NCBI GenBank assembly: GCA_023397655.1
Contig: JAEWTW010000032.1
Span: 99,108-163,107, forward strand
Direction of reading: 5' to 3'
DNA: 64,000 nt
Source: Bacillota bacterium
GTDB lineage: Bacteria > Bacillota > Clostridia > Christensenellales > SZUA-584
In this document: piece by piece, positions 44,119 through 53,154 of the stretch
How the letters are laid out: each line of letters begins with the position of its first letter
Numbering within the stretch: the stretch's first letter is position 1
Program-made: the position numbers and the translations under genes
The notes under the pieces: generated by a model
Databases searched by the model: none
Told to the model about the DNA's origin: nothing
What the model saw: only the letters and a program-made list of their open reading frames with translations

Positions 44119-45111
44119 TTAGCCTTGTGCCTGCACAGCCGTAATGGCCACGACAGATACGATATCATCCACACTGCAACCGCGCGACAGGTCATTCACC
44201 GGCGCGGCAAGCCCCTGACAGATCGGGCCAACAGCTTCCGCTCCCGCAAGGCGCTGCACCAGCTTATAGCCGATGTTACCGGCCTGCAGATCCGGGAAGA
44301 TTAACACGTTAGCATGGCCTGCCACCGGGCTGCCAGGCGACTTGAGCTGACCCACGGAAGCGACCAGCGCGGCGTCCGCCTGCAGCTCGCCATCCACCAT
44401 CAGTTCGGGGCTCAGTTCCTTCACACGCGCCGTCGCCAAAGCGACCTTGTCCACCAGTTCGTGCTTGGCGCTGCCCTTCGTCGAGAACGACAGCATCGCG
44501 ACCTTGGGATCCATACCTGTCAGCTGCGCAGCCGTTTTCGCAGTGGACACAGCGATCGCCGCAAGCTGCTCCGCGTCGGGATTTGGGTTCACCGCGCAGT
44601 CGCCAAATACCATGACGCCGTTATGGCCATATTCTTCATTTTTCAGTATCATGATAAAACAGCTGGATACGACTGATATTCCGGGTGAGGTTTTGATTAT
44701 CTGAAGTGCCGGGCGAAGTGTGTTTGCCGTTGTGTTGATAGCGCCTGCGACCATGCCGTCCGCATCGCCCTTTTTGATCATCATACATGCGTAGTAGAGT
44801 GGGTCCGTTACAGCCTTGAGCGCCGCTTCCTGTGTGATGCCTTTGCTCTTTCTCAGCTCGTAGAAGGTGTCTGCGTATGCGCTGAGTTTATCCGATGCAG
44901 CCGGATCGATAATTGTGATGTTGTCTGTGCCGTCAATGTCAGGCGCCTGCTTTTTGATCTCTTTGGGGTTGCCCACAAGTATGACCTTTGCCAGGCCCTC
45001 CTTGGCGATGATCCCGGCCGCTTTGACCGTTCTCTCCTCCGCCCCTTCAGGCAGCACGATCCTTTTGAGATCGGCGCGCGCCTTACTCTTGATCTCTTCC
45101 ATTAGTCCCAT
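44119..45111 (-). CDS. pta: Phosphate acetyltransferase
   Basis: Acetyl-CoA + Pi to acetyl phosphate + CoA. From the ATG at 45111 the protein has 330 residues, normal for the short (catalytic-only) type; 'GVMVFGDCAVNPNPDAEQLA' and 'LIFPDLQAGNIGYKLVQRLA' are diagnostic. An in-frame extension to 45189 lacks family similarity; an ATG at 45102 is also possible. Ribosome site is poor (GGGAG 13 bases away). Confidence 0.95.
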   Translation of the reverse strand: MGLMEEIKSKARADLKRIVLPEGAEERTVKAAGIIAKEGLAKVILVGNPKEIKKQAPDIDGTDNITIIDPAASDKLSAYADTFYELRKSKGITQEAALKAVTDPLYYACMMIKKGDADGMVAGAINTTANTLRPALQIIKTSPGISVVSSCFIMILKNEEYGHNGVMVFGDCAVNPNPDAEQLAAIAVSTAKTAAQLTGMDPKVAMLSFSTKGSAKHELVDKVALATARVKELSPELMVDGELQADAALVASVGQLKSPGSPVAGHANVLIFPDLQAGNIGYKLVQRLAGAEAVGPICQGLAAPVNDLSRGCSVDDIVSVVAITAVQAQG

Positions 45112-45151
45112 TGTTCCCCATGTACTCCCTTCAATATAGCAATTTTTTATT

Positions 45152-45180
45152 TTAACAATACCGCATTGTAATGCTATAAT
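45152..45180 (+). promoter_or_regulatory. Promoter of tmcAL
   Basis: TTAACA (45152-45157), 17 bases, TATAAT (45175-45180), about 46 bases of leader, then AAAAGGAG before the ATG. Confidence 0.8.
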
Positions 45181-45232
45181 AAAAGCCAAATGCTATTATA
45201 TATAATTTTACCGCTTTTGAAAAGGAGAAATT

Positions 45233-46402
45233 ATGCGGATTTGCGGCATCGTCGCGGAATATAACCCATTCCATTCAGGCCACGCCCGTCACATTGATCT
45301 TGCGCGCAGCAAAACAGGTTCTGACCTTGTGGTGTGTACGATGAGCGGTAATTTTGTGCAGCGGGGAGAGCCTGCCGTCATCGACAAATGGACGCGTGCC
45401 GCTTGCGCCATCGCGGGCGGAGCAGACGCTGTAATCGAGCTGCCTCTGCTCTTTGCCATACAGAGTGCAGAAGGTTTTTCCGCGGGCGGCGTGAAGGTGT
45501 TGGCTGCCGCAGGGGCTTCCGACCTTTGCTTCGGCTGCGAAACGGATGACCTGTCTCTGCTGACGGATATCGCGCAAACCGTCACTGATGAGGATGGTAA
45601 TTTCTGTGACCGTCTCAAAAGCCACCTTGCCCAAGGCAGCAGCTTTGCGCGGGCACGCGCACTGGCGGCGGACGCTCCAGACGTCGCCTCCATGCCGGGC
45701 GCGATACTCGGCATCGAATACATTAAAGCAATCGGAAAGTATGCGCCATATATTAAGCCGCATGTAGTGAAGCGTGAGGGTGCGGGCTATCATTCTGAGG
45801 ATATCGCTGCGCATCTGCCCAGCGCCACCGCCATACGCCGTGCTCTGTCGGAGGGCAAAACCGAGAATGCGCTGGCCGCGATGCCTGCTCCTTGCGCGGA
45901 CATCGTAAAATCAGCATTTGATGCCGGTTTGTCACCGGTGTATCCAAATGATTTCGACGCTGCTCTGGTGCATACACTAAGATTGCGCGGTCCGGAATAT
46001 ATCGCGTCGCTGCCCGACGTATCCGAGGGACTGGAGAACCGCATCTATGCTGCCGCGATGCAATGTCGCACCCGGGAGGAGATCATCTCACGCGTTAAAA
46101 CAAAGCGTTACGCGTATTCTAGGATCTCCCGCATACTGCTCTGCGCGCTTTTGGGCATCACGCGCGACATGGTCGTCAACTATAACGTGGCTTCCATCTC
46201 GCACATCCGCGTGCTCGCCGCGCGGGATTCCTCCGTGATGTCCGCGCTGGCTGATGCCGCTGTCGTGCCGCTCATCACGTCCGCCGCCTCACCCCTTTAT
46301 CCCGCATTGGACGCCGCTTCTACGGGAGTATGGGCGCTCACACAAACACAAACACCATTCAGCGTCGCCGACCGCGACTTCACCGAAAGGCTTCTCATCT
46401 GA
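45233..46402 (+). CDS. tmcAL: tRNA(Met) cytidine acetate ligase TmcAL (YlbM)
   Basis: Activates acetate with ATP and acetylates C34 of elongator tRNA-Met. 389 residues; the nucleotidyltransferase motif is 'NPFHSGH' (H14-S-G-H17), followed by 'MSGNFVQRGEPAVIDKW' characteristic of the YlbM family. It is divergent from pta-ackA, the genes that make acetate, its co-substrate; the link is suggestive, not proven. Confidence 0.94.
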   Translation: MRICGIVAEYNPFHSGHARHIDLARSKTGSDLVVCTMSGNFVQRGEPAVIDKWTRAACAIAGGADAVIELPLLFAIQSAEGFSAGGVKVLAAAGASDLCFGCETDDLSLLTDIAQTVTDEDGNFCDRLKSHLAQGSSFARARALAADAPDVASMPGAILGIEYIKAIGKYAPYIKPHVVKREGAGYHSEDIAAHLPSATAIRRALSEGKTENALAAMPAPCADIVKSAFDAGLSPVYPNDFDAALVHTLRLRGPEYIASLPDVSEGLENRIYAAAMQCRTREEIISRVKTKRYAYSRISRILLCALLGITRDMVVNYNVASISHIRVLAARDSSVMSALADAAVVPLITSAASPLYPALDAASTGVWALTQTQTPFSVADRDFTERLLI

Positions 46403-46450
46403 TTCATACCGTGCCGAACCCTCTCATATCCATGAAATAAAGGCTGTGAT

Positions 46451-47707
46451 ATGATGAGAAAACTGGCACTGATCCCCGTCGTTATCGCCATGGCTGTGAT
46501 GCTGCTTATTTACCCGGAAAACTGCCTCTCCAGCGCGCGCTATGGCCTGGAGCTCTGGCTGACCGCCGTGCTCCCCTCGCTGCTGCCCTTCATGGCGGCT
46601 TCTTTTCTGCTGTTGGAAACGGGCGTCGTCCGGCTTATCGCCGCACTCTTTGCGCCATTGACCCGGCTTCTTTTTTACGCGCCAGGCGAGAGCGCCTATG
46701 TGTTTATCGCTTCGGCGGTTTCGGGATATCCTGTGGGCGCACGCCTTACGGCAGAGCTGTATGCCCACGGCGAGTTGTCCGGCCCGGACGCGCAGCGCAT
46801 CGTACGTTTCACCAGCGTCACCGGCCCTGTTTTTCTGACGGGTGCGGTGGGCGCGGGCATGCTGGGCTTGCCTGCAGCAGGCGCTTATCTGGCTGCAGCA
46901 CATTATCTGTCCGCCATCATCGCCGGAATCATACTGGGGCTTATCGACCGGCGGCGTTACCCCGCACCGCCCGCTTCGCGCCCGCGTTTTAAGGATACCT
47001 GGGCACGGTTTCGCGCTGATGCCGCATCCTGTCCGCCGGTGGGAACGATGCTGTCCAGCAGCGTGGAAAAATCGCTCTGGGCGCTGCTGAAGGTGGGCGG
47101 CTATATCATACTGTTTTCCGTCATGCTTGAGCTGCTTTCCGTCACGGGTGTGATGGATGTGCTGGTGTGGTTGTATTCTCCGCTGACCAAGCTGGCAGGG
47201 CTGGATGCCAACGCAGCGGCAGCGCTGCTGGCGGGTGGTGTTGAGATGACGGCAGGCAGTGCGCGTGTCGCAGCTCTCAGTGCTGATATTTCTGCAAAGC
47301 TAGTAATGATATCGGGCATCGTGGCATTCGGCGGACTTAGCGTCCACATGCAGACACGTGCCGTGTGCGCCCCTTCCGGCCTGACGCTCAAGCGCTTCGT
47401 AATCGCTAAAACCTTGCAGGGTACCGTTGCTTCCCTGCTGACAGCGTTTTTTCTGGCGGTATTTCCGCTGTCGCAAACTGTATCGACGCTTTTTCCGGAA
47501 ACAAAAACAGCCGCTTTCGGCGGCGTTATTTTTGCTGTTGCGGTCGCGGTTATACTTCTGTTGATCAAGCTATGGCAGCGCGCTAATCCTTCTTCCTCTT
47601 GCTGGAGAGTTCGAGGCGGTTCTTGCGAAGGACCTTTAAATAGTCGGCCAAATAGTTCTCGAGTTCCGCAAGTATATCGTCGGCATATTCCTTCGCGCCG
47701 ATCGTGA
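46451..47707 (+). CDS. ylbJ: Sporulation integral membrane protein YlbJ
   Basis: Polytopic (about eight helices) nucleoside-recognition-domain protein; in Bacillus needed for spore cortex formation. Signatures include 'WLTAVLPSLLPFMAAS', 'SGYPVGARLTAEL' and 'TSVTGPVFLTGAVG'. The predicted 418 residues include a hydrophilic 41-residue tail after 'LLLIKLWQR' that is encoded antisense to the last codons of the convergent gene (125-bp overlap) and is unlike any membrane segment. A stop in the next frame sits at 47584, so a frameshift or sequencing error is possible. It follows tmcAL with a 48-bp gap. Confidence 0.9.
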   Translation: MMRKLALIPVVIAMAVMLLIYPENCLSSARYGLELWLTAVLPSLLPFMAASFLLLETGVVRLIAALFAPLTRLLFYAPGESAYVFIASAVSGYPVGARLTAELYAHGELSGPDAQRIVRFTSVTGPVFLTGAVGAGMLGLPAAGAYLAAAHYLSAIIAGIILGLIDRRRYPAPPASRPRFKDTWARFRADAASCPPVGTMLSSSVEKSLWALLKVGGYIILFSVMLELLSVTGVMDVLVWLYSPLTKLAGLDANAAAALLAGGVEMTAGSARVAALSADISAKLVMISGIVAFGGLSVHMQTRAVCAPSGLTLKRFVIAKTLQGTVASLLTAFFLAVFPLSQTVSTLFPETKTAAFGGVIFAVAVAVILLLIKLWQRANPSSSCWRVRGGSCEGPLNSRPNSSRVPQVYRRHIPSRRS

Positions 47708-48038
47708 TTTCCTTGGCGTTGGCCTCAGCCTGTACCATCAGTTGGCGCGATTTCGCCTCTGCCTCCTGAGCCACATTCTCCTCGGAGATGCGCGTCTGCA
47801 GTTCATCCTCTGCACTCTTGATGATGGACGCTGCCTCTTCGCGCGCAGCTTCAAGTATCGCTTCCTTTTCCCGCAAGATCTCCGTTGCCTGTTCCATTTC
47901 CATCGGCAGCGCTTTTCGCAGATCGGTCAATATCTCGCAGACGATATCAAAATCAACGGAGCGTTTGTTGGAAAAAACAGCTTTCGGGCTGTTTTCCAGC
48001 TCTTCTTTCAGCTCGTCCATCAAATCAAATACTTTCAT
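47583..48038 (-). CDS. Coiled-coil protein (DivIVA / ATPase-B-like), unknown function
   Basis: 151 residues, almost entirely predicted helix, rich in Glu, Ala and Lys with heptad-like spacing ('QATEILREKEAILEAAREEA', 'AKSRQLMVQAEANAKEI'). Similar small proteins next to coaD in Clostridia are usually annotated as ATPase or DivIVA-like; no function is established. It is the last gene of the long minus-strand directon, four bases from coaD, and converges on ylbJ. Confidence 0.8.
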   Translation of the reverse strand: MKVFDLMDELKEELENSPKAVFSNKRSVDFDIVCEILTDLRKALPMEMEQATEILREKEAILEAAREEAASIIKSAEDELQTRISEENVAQEAEAKSRQLMVQAEANAKEITIGAKEYADDILAELENYLADYLKVLRKNRLELSSKRKKD

Positions 48039-48042
48039 ATCA

Positions 48043-48522
48043 TCACCTGCCGAAATACCTGATCACATCCTCTTCAATACACGGCGGAACCAGTCCGTGG
48101 ATCGTGCCGCCGTGATACACCAGCTCCTTAACCATGCTGGAACTCAGGAAAGAGTGGTTGATGTCCGTCATCAGGAAAATAGTCTCCACATCACGCGCCA
48201 GCTTCGCGTTCATCGCCGCCATCTGAAACTCGTATTCAAAATCGGATATCGCCCGGAGGCCGCGTATGACGATATTCGCCTGACGCGCTTTCATGTAGTC
48301 CACCAGCAACCCCGAAAAGCAGTCCACCGACACTCCAGGAAGGTGCTGCGTGCTGCGCCGTATAAAATCCATACGCTGTTCCACAGAAAACGCAGGCTGC
48401 TTGTTTTTATTGATCAGCACTGACACCGTCACGTCATCGAACATAGCGGAAGCTCGCTCGATGATATCCAGATGTCCGGAGGTAACGGGGTCAAAACTGC
48501 CGGGATATACACATTTTTTCAC
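48043..48522 (-). CDS. coaD: Phosphopantetheine adenylyltransferase
   Basis: Penultimate step of CoA synthesis. 159 residues; 'YPGSFDPVTSGHLDII' (HxGH-type motif), 'IRGLRAISDFEYEFQMA' and 'SSSMVKELVYHGG' are diagnostic. Overlaps rsmD by four bases. Confidence 0.97.
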   Translation of the reverse strand: MKKCVYPGSFDPVTSGHLDIIERASAMFDDVTVSVLINKNKQPAFSVEQRMDFIRRSTQHLPGVSVDCFSGLLVDYMKARQANIVIRGLRAISDFEYEFQMAAMNAKLARDVETIFLMTDINHSFLSSSMVKELVYHGGTIHGLVPPCIEEDVIRYFGR

Positions 48523-49061
48523 TTTGCTTCTCCATAAGCCAGATAGACAAGGGAAATATCTCCATATTCTTTGCGCTTTGTCAGATTATACCCTATCGGT
48601 ACGGATAAATCAAACTTCTTTCGACACTCAGCAACCACGACTGCACCATCTGTCAGAATGCAGTTGTCGCGCGCATGCTCCAGCACCGGCACATACCACG
48701 CGTCATCATACGGCGGGTCCAGCAGCATCAGATCGTACTTTCCGAGTTTGGGCATCAACTTTATCACGTCTCCGCGATGGATACGGGCATTTTCCGCACC
48801 CACTGCCCTGATATTCTCCTCCAGTGTCTTAAGACACACGGCATCCTTTTCAACAAAATCAACGTGCGCTGCCCCGCGAGACAGCGCCTCGATGCCGAGC
48901 GCACCGCTGCCCGCAAACGCATCCAGCACCCGTGCCCCTGCCACCTCGAATTGTATCACCGCAAACATCGCTTCCTTCACACGGTCGGTCGTCGGCCGTG
49001 CAATGCTGCCCGCAGGCGCAGCCAGCCGCCGTCCCCGATACTCTCCCGCGATCACGCGCAT
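48519..49061 (-). CDS. rsmD: 16S rRNA (guanine966-N2)-methyltransferase RsmD
   Basis: 180 residues. 'MRVIAGEYRGRRLAAP' is the family start, 'VLDAFAGSGALGIEALSRG' the SAM site and 'LLDPPYDD' the catalytic [DN]PPY motif. Pairing with coaD is standard in Firmicutes. Confidence 0.96.
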   Translation of the reverse strand: MRVIAGEYRGRRLAAPAGSIARPTTDRVKEAMFAVIQFEVAGARVLDAFAGSGALGIEALSRGAAHVDFVEKDAVCLKTLEENIRAVGAENARIHRGDVIKLMPKLGKYDLMLLDPPYDDAWYVPVLEHARDNCILTDGAVVVAECRKKFDLSVPIGYNLTKRKEYGDISLVYLAYGEAK

Positions 49062-49065
49062 GACG

Positions 49066-49626
49066 CTACAGCTCCTCCTGCGTGATGACGCGCTTCTCCG
49101 TGATTACCATATCCATTCGTACGTCGTGCGGCTCCGACTTGATTGTCGGCACCACCTGCATGTCGAAGCAGATACCCACCTTGAACGCGTCCGTTTCCTT
49201 CAGGAACCGGTCGAAGTAGCCGACACCGTAGCCGATGCGATTGAGGTCTGCGCCGAACGCCACACCGGGAACCAGCACCACGTCCGGCTCCACGTTCTCG
49301 CTCTCGTTGCTGAGCACGGGTTCGGGAATGCCGTACATGTTGCTCTTCATCACTGACTCTTCGTTGTAATCCACCGCGATCATGCTGTCGTCGCCTGTCA
49401 CGTAAGGCAGCGCCACATGCTTGCCCATGTCAAGCAGCGCGTGCACAAACCCCATCAGATCCGGCTCGTTTTTGTACGAGCAGTACGCCATCACACAGTC
49501 AGCCTTTTGGATGCAATCCAGATCCAGCAAGGTATTGGTGATGAGCCCGCTCTTCTCGGAGACTTCCCGTGGTTCCATCTGCTGCCTCTTTTTCAGCATA
49601 TCCCGCCGTAATTCCGCTTTGTCCAT
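49066..49626 (-). CDS. 5-formyltetrahydrofolate cyclo-ligase
   Basis: ATP-dependent conversion of 5-formyl-THF to 5,10-methenyl-THF. 186 residues; N-terminal 'KAELRRDMLKKRQQM', and 'VPGVAFGADLNRIGYGVGYFDRFL' with the phosphate-binding GYGxGYYD-like loop. Lies between alr and rsmD in the directon. Confidence 0.92.
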   Translation of the reverse strand: MDKAELRRDMLKKRQQMEPREVSEKSGLITNTLLDLDCIQKADCVMAYCSYKNEPDLMGFVHALLDMGKHVALPYVTGDDSMIAVDYNEESVMKSNMYGIPEPVLSNESENVEPDVVLVPGVAFGADLNRIGYGVGYFDRFLKETDAFKVGICFDMQVVPTIKSEPHDVRMDMVITEKRVITQEEL

Positions 49627-49632
49627 CAGTAT

Positions 49633-50754
49633 CTATTCCTCGTAATACAATCTTGGCACGCGCTGTGAGAGCGCGCAAAGTATCTCGTAATTGATGGTGC
49701 CGCAGTGTGTCGCCAGCTCTTCGGTAGAGATGCGATCCCCATTCTGCGCGCCGATGCACACCACGTCGTCGTGTAGCCGCACATCCGGTATGCCCGTTAC
49801 GTCAATCAGCGACTGGTCCATGCACACCCGACCCACGATCCGCGCGCGTTGTCCGTGCACCAGCACCTCGCCGCGGTTTGACAGCAGCCGGTTGTAGCCG
49901 TCCGCGTAGCCGATGGGTATAGTGGCGATACGCAGCGGCCCCTCCGCCTCAAACGTGCAGCCGTAGCTCAGCTTGTCACCCGGCTTCACCGTTTTCAAAT
50001 AGGATATGTGCGTGTGCAGCGACAGCGCCGGTTCCAGTTTGACCGCCTTTGTGACCTCATGGGACGGATAACAGCCGTATATCGCGATTCCAAGGCGCAC
50101 CATGTCATACGAGGTACCCGGGCAGTCCAATGCACCGCCGCTGTTGGCTGCGTGAACGATGGGCTCAAAGCCCATGTTGTGCGCAAGCGCGATGTATTGC
50201 TTGAACCGTTCATTCTGCATCTGCGTATACGTCTTGTCCGCTTCATCAGCCGCCGCGAAGTGCGTCATCAGCCCTTCCAACAGCAGGCCGTCTTCACGCA
50301 TGACGGTTTCGAGCAGCGCCTTCGCGTCCTCTATTGTCTGTACGCCCACGCGGTTCATGCCCGTGTCCACTTTGAGGTGCAGACGCATCGTGCGCCCGGT
50401 CTCGTTGCGCACCGCCTTGGCACACGCCATGCACTCCTCCGAAGCGACCACCATCGACAACCCCAGCTCTGCGGCCAGCCGCCACTGCGACAGGCTGGCG
50501 GGGCCCAGCACGAGTATCGGCGCTTCCACGCCCTCGTCCCGCAGCACCGCGCCTTCCTCGGGTATCGCAACGGCCACGAAGGACGCGCCCGCTTCTATGG
50601 CCGCTTTAGCGACCATGATGCTGCCGTGTCCGTAGCCATCCGCCTTATCCACCGCACACACCTGCGTTCCGGGCGGCAGGCTCTCTTTGATCCTTACTAT
50701 GTTCCGCTTGATCGCGCTTAAGTTGACCTTCGCATAGGTCGGTCTGATCAGCAT
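49633..50754 (-). CDS. alr: Alanine racemase
   Basis: PLP enzyme making D-alanine for the cell wall. 373 residues; the PLP lysine lies in 'CAVDKADGYGHGS' (the usual VVKANAYGHG), 'DTGMNRVGV' and the second catalytic tyrosine region 'LSYGCTF' are present. Note the Asp before the lysine and Asp for Asn after it, mild deviations from the consensus. Confidence 0.95.
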   Translation of the reverse strand: MLIRPTYAKVNLSAIKRNIVRIKESLPPGTQVCAVDKADGYGHGSIMVAKAAIEAGASFVAVAIPEEGAVLRDEGVEAPILVLGPASLSQWRLAAELGLSMVVASEECMACAKAVRNETGRTMRLHLKVDTGMNRVGVQTIEDAKALLETVMREDGLLLEGLMTHFAAADEADKTYTQMQNERFKQYIALAHNMGFEPIVHAANSGGALDCPGTSYDMVRLGIAIYGCYPSHEVTKAVKLEPALSLHTHISYLKTVKPGDKLSYGCTFEAEGPLRIATIPIGYADGYNRLLSNRGEVLVHGQRARIVGRVCMDQSLIDVTGIPDVRLHDDVVCIGAQNGDRISTEELATHCGTINYEILCALSQRVPRLYYEE

Positions 50755-50775
50755 GTTTTCCTTCTTCCGTTACAG

Positions 50776-51204
50776 TTAAATAGCGTAGAGATCCTTTTCT
50801 TCCAGCAGCTTGACGCCGCCCTCCGCAAGCGCGTTCTCAGCTGCCGTGACATCTTCCACACGGAACAGTATCAGCGCATTCTCATTGGGGGTCCGCACAA
50901 ACGAATATAGGTATTCTACGCTGATATCCGCCTTGTCGAGTAAATCCAGCACATGCGACAGGCCGCCCGGCTGATCGACGACTTCGGCCACGATCACCTC
51001 GGTGGCGCTCGCCGTAAAGTCGTGGGACTTCAGCAGCTCAATGGCTTTGTCCGGCTTGCTCACGATGCAGCGCATGATGCCAAAGTTGGTGGTGTCCGCG
51101 ATGGACAACGCGATCAGGTCGATCCCACCCTCGCCCAGCACCTCAGTGATGCGCGCGAGCCGCCCCTTCTTGTTTTCCACAAACACGGAAATCTGCTTGA
51201 TCAT
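50776..51204 (-). CDS. Tandem ACT-domain protein
   Basis: 142 residues made of two ACT domains (about 3-66 and 70-139: 'QISVFVENKKGRLARITEVL', 'DQPGGLSHVLDLLDKADIS'). No catalytic domain. Such proteins typically accompany iorAB and paaK and may sense an aromatic or branched-chain amino acid. It ends 21 bases upstream of alr. Confidence 0.88.
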   Translation of the reverse strand: MIKQISVFVENKKGRLARITEVLGEGGIDLIALSIADTTNFGIMRCIVSKPDKAIELLKSHDFTASATEVIVAEVVDQPGGLSHVLDLLDKADISVEYLYSFVRTPNENALILFRVEDVTAAENALAEGGVKLLEEKDLYAI

Positions 51205-51239
51205 ATCCTGCGCCTCCTTGTTATAGTGTCATTGTTATA

Positions 51240-52538
51240 TTACAGCTTACGGTTATCGATCACGCGTTTTGCCTTTCCTTCGCTGCGCGCAATGGTCTTA
51301 GGCTCCACGAGCGTGACGTCCACGCCGATGTTCAGTACTGACTGTATATCCGCCTTGATCTTGTGCTCCAGCGCTTCCAGACGTTTCACCTCGTCGGAGA
51401 ACAGCTCAGCGGAAACCTCCACCTGCACCTCCAGCGTATCCGTATTGTCCACGCGGTCCACGACAATCTGGTAATGCGGCGATACGTCCGCGATCTCCAC
51501 CAGCACGCCCTCGATCTGCGACGGGAATACGTTGACCCCGCGGATGATGAGCATGTCGTCCGAGCGGCCCAGCACCTTGTTCATACGCACCAGCGTGCGC
51601 CCGCAGCCGCAGGTCTCCGCGTGCAGCGATGTGATGTCGCGCGTACGGTAGCGGATCAGCGGTATGCCGTCCTTGTCGATGGTGGTGATGACGAGTTCGC
51701 CTTCCTCACCGTACGGCAGCGGCTCCAGCGTGACGGGGTCGATGATCTCGGGCAGGAAGAAGTCCTCCGCGATGTGCAGCCCCTGCTTGTATTCGCAGTC
51801 TGACGCAACGCCCGGCCCCATGATCTCGGACAGGCCGTATATATCGATAGCGAGAATCCCGAGGCGCTGTTCGATTTCAGCGCGCATCGCTTCCGTCCAC
51901 GGCTCTGCGCCGAACACACCTGCCTTAAGCTTCAGTGCGCTCCTGTCCACGCCCATCTCCTCAATCGTCTCCGCGAGGTAGAGCGCGTAGGAGGGCGTAC
52001 ATGCAAGAATCGTCGCGCCGAAGTCCTGCATCAGCATGATCTGGCGCTTGGTGTTGCCTCCGGATACCGGCACTGTCGTCGCGCCCAGCCGCTCTGCGCC
52101 GTAGTGTGCGCCGAGGCCCCCTGTGAACAAGCCGTAGCCGTATGCCACATGGATCACGGAATCCTTGGTGCCGCCCGCAAATGTGAACGTACGCGCCATC
52201 AGATCCGCCCAGTTGGAGATGTCCCGCGCGGTGTAGCCCACCACGGTGGGTTTACCGGTTGTGCCGGAAGACGCGTGCACACGGACGATATCCTCCTGCG
52301 GCGCTGCGAACAACCCGAACGGATAGTTGTCCCGCAGGTCCGTCTTGAGCGTAAATGGCAGGTGTCTTAAGTCGTCCACCGACTTCACGTCTTCGGGTTT
52401 GATACCCTTTTCATCGAAAGCTTTCTTATAGAAAGGGACGTTCTCGTATACCTTTTTGACGGTTGTCTGCAGCTTTTTGCCCTGCAGCGCTCGCATCTGC
52501 TCCCGATCCATACATTCGAGTTCTTTATTCCAGTACAT
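51240..52538 (-). CDS. paaK: Phenylacetate-CoA ligase (copy 1)
   Basis: AMP-forming aryl-acetate CoA ligase, 432 residues. P-loop 'HASSGTTGKPTVVGYT' and motifs 'YGLSEIMGPGV' and 'RYRTRDI', C-terminal 'GRSDDMLIIRGVNVFPSQIE'. Likely activates or releases arylacetyl groups linked to the adjacent indolepyruvate oxidoreductase. Same length as, but clearly diverged from, copy 2. Confidence 0.93.
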   Translation of the reverse strand: MYWNKELECMDREQMRALQGKKLQTTVKKVYENVPFYKKAFDEKGIKPEDVKSVDDLRHLPFTLKTDLRDNYPFGLFAAPQEDIVRVHASSGTTGKPTVVGYTARDISNWADLMARTFTFAGGTKDSVIHVAYGYGLFTGGLGAHYGAERLGATTVPVSGGNTKRQIMLMQDFGATILACTPSYALYLAETIEEMGVDRSALKLKAGVFGAEPWTEAMRAEIEQRLGILAIDIYGLSEIMGPGVASDCEYKQGLHIAEDFFLPEIIDPVTLEPLPYGEEGELVITTIDKDGIPLIRYRTRDITSLHAETCGCGRTLVRMNKVLGRSDDMLIIRGVNVFPSQIEGVLVEIADVSPHYQIVVDRVDNTDTLEVQVEVSAELFSDEVKRLEALEHKIKADIQSVLNIGVDVTLVEPKTIARSEGKAKRVIDNRKL

Positions 52539-52587
52539 ATTATGCCTCCAAATTCATCGTCAGGCCAGAACCGATGGCCAAAATTTG

Positions 52588-53154
52588 TTATGCGTTGTAA
52601 CCCTTCTCGAATGCAATCAAGTTGATGTCCAGCGTCTTGGCCGGAACGGTATTCTTAATGGCGTCGAGGAAGGCCTGCTTATCAATATCCATGTGCTTTG
52701 CCAGCACGCCGATCAGCACGATGTTGACCGCCTTTGCGTTGCCCGCTTCCTGAGCAAGCCGCAGCGCGTCCACAAACACCGCGTCTGGCACGAGCGCCTT
52801 GATGCGCTCCTCGATATCCGCAGGGTACTGCTCCGCGCCCGTGATCACAGGCATCGGCGCGATCTCCTGCGTGCCGATAAACATACGGCCGTTGTTTTTC
52901 AAACGGCCTGCCCACCTCAAAGCTTCCAGCTTCTCAAAAGCCAGAATGATGTCCGCGCCGCTCTCGTCGATAACGGGCGCAAAAACCTTTTTACCGAAAC
53001 GGACGTGCGTGACCACGCTGCCGCCGCGCTGCGCCATGCCATGCACTTCCGAAAGCTTTACGTCATATCCAAGAGCCTGCGCCAGATTACCCAGCACGCG
53101 GCTGGCCAGCAGTGTTCCCTGTCCGCCGACGCCTACGATCAATATATCCATCAT
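52588..53154 (-). CDS. iorB: Indolepyruvate:ferredoxin oxidoreductase beta subunit
   Basis: 188 residues, the gamma-type 2-oxoacid:ferredoxin oxidoreductase domain ('ILIVGVGGQGTLLASRVLG', 'SEVHGMAQRGGSVVTHVRFG'). Overlaps iorA by four bases. With IorA oxidises aryl pyruvates to arylacetyl-CoA and reduces ferredoxin. Confidence 0.95.
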   Translation of the reverse strand: MMDILIVGVGGQGTLLASRVLGNLAQALGYDVKLSEVHGMAQRGGSVVTHVRFGKKVFAPVIDESGADIILAFEKLEALRWAGRLKNNGRMFIGTQEIAPMPVITGAEQYPADIEERIKALVPDAVFVDALRLAQEAGNAKAVNIVLIGVLAKHMDIDKQAFLDAIKNTVPAKTLDINLIAFEKGYNA

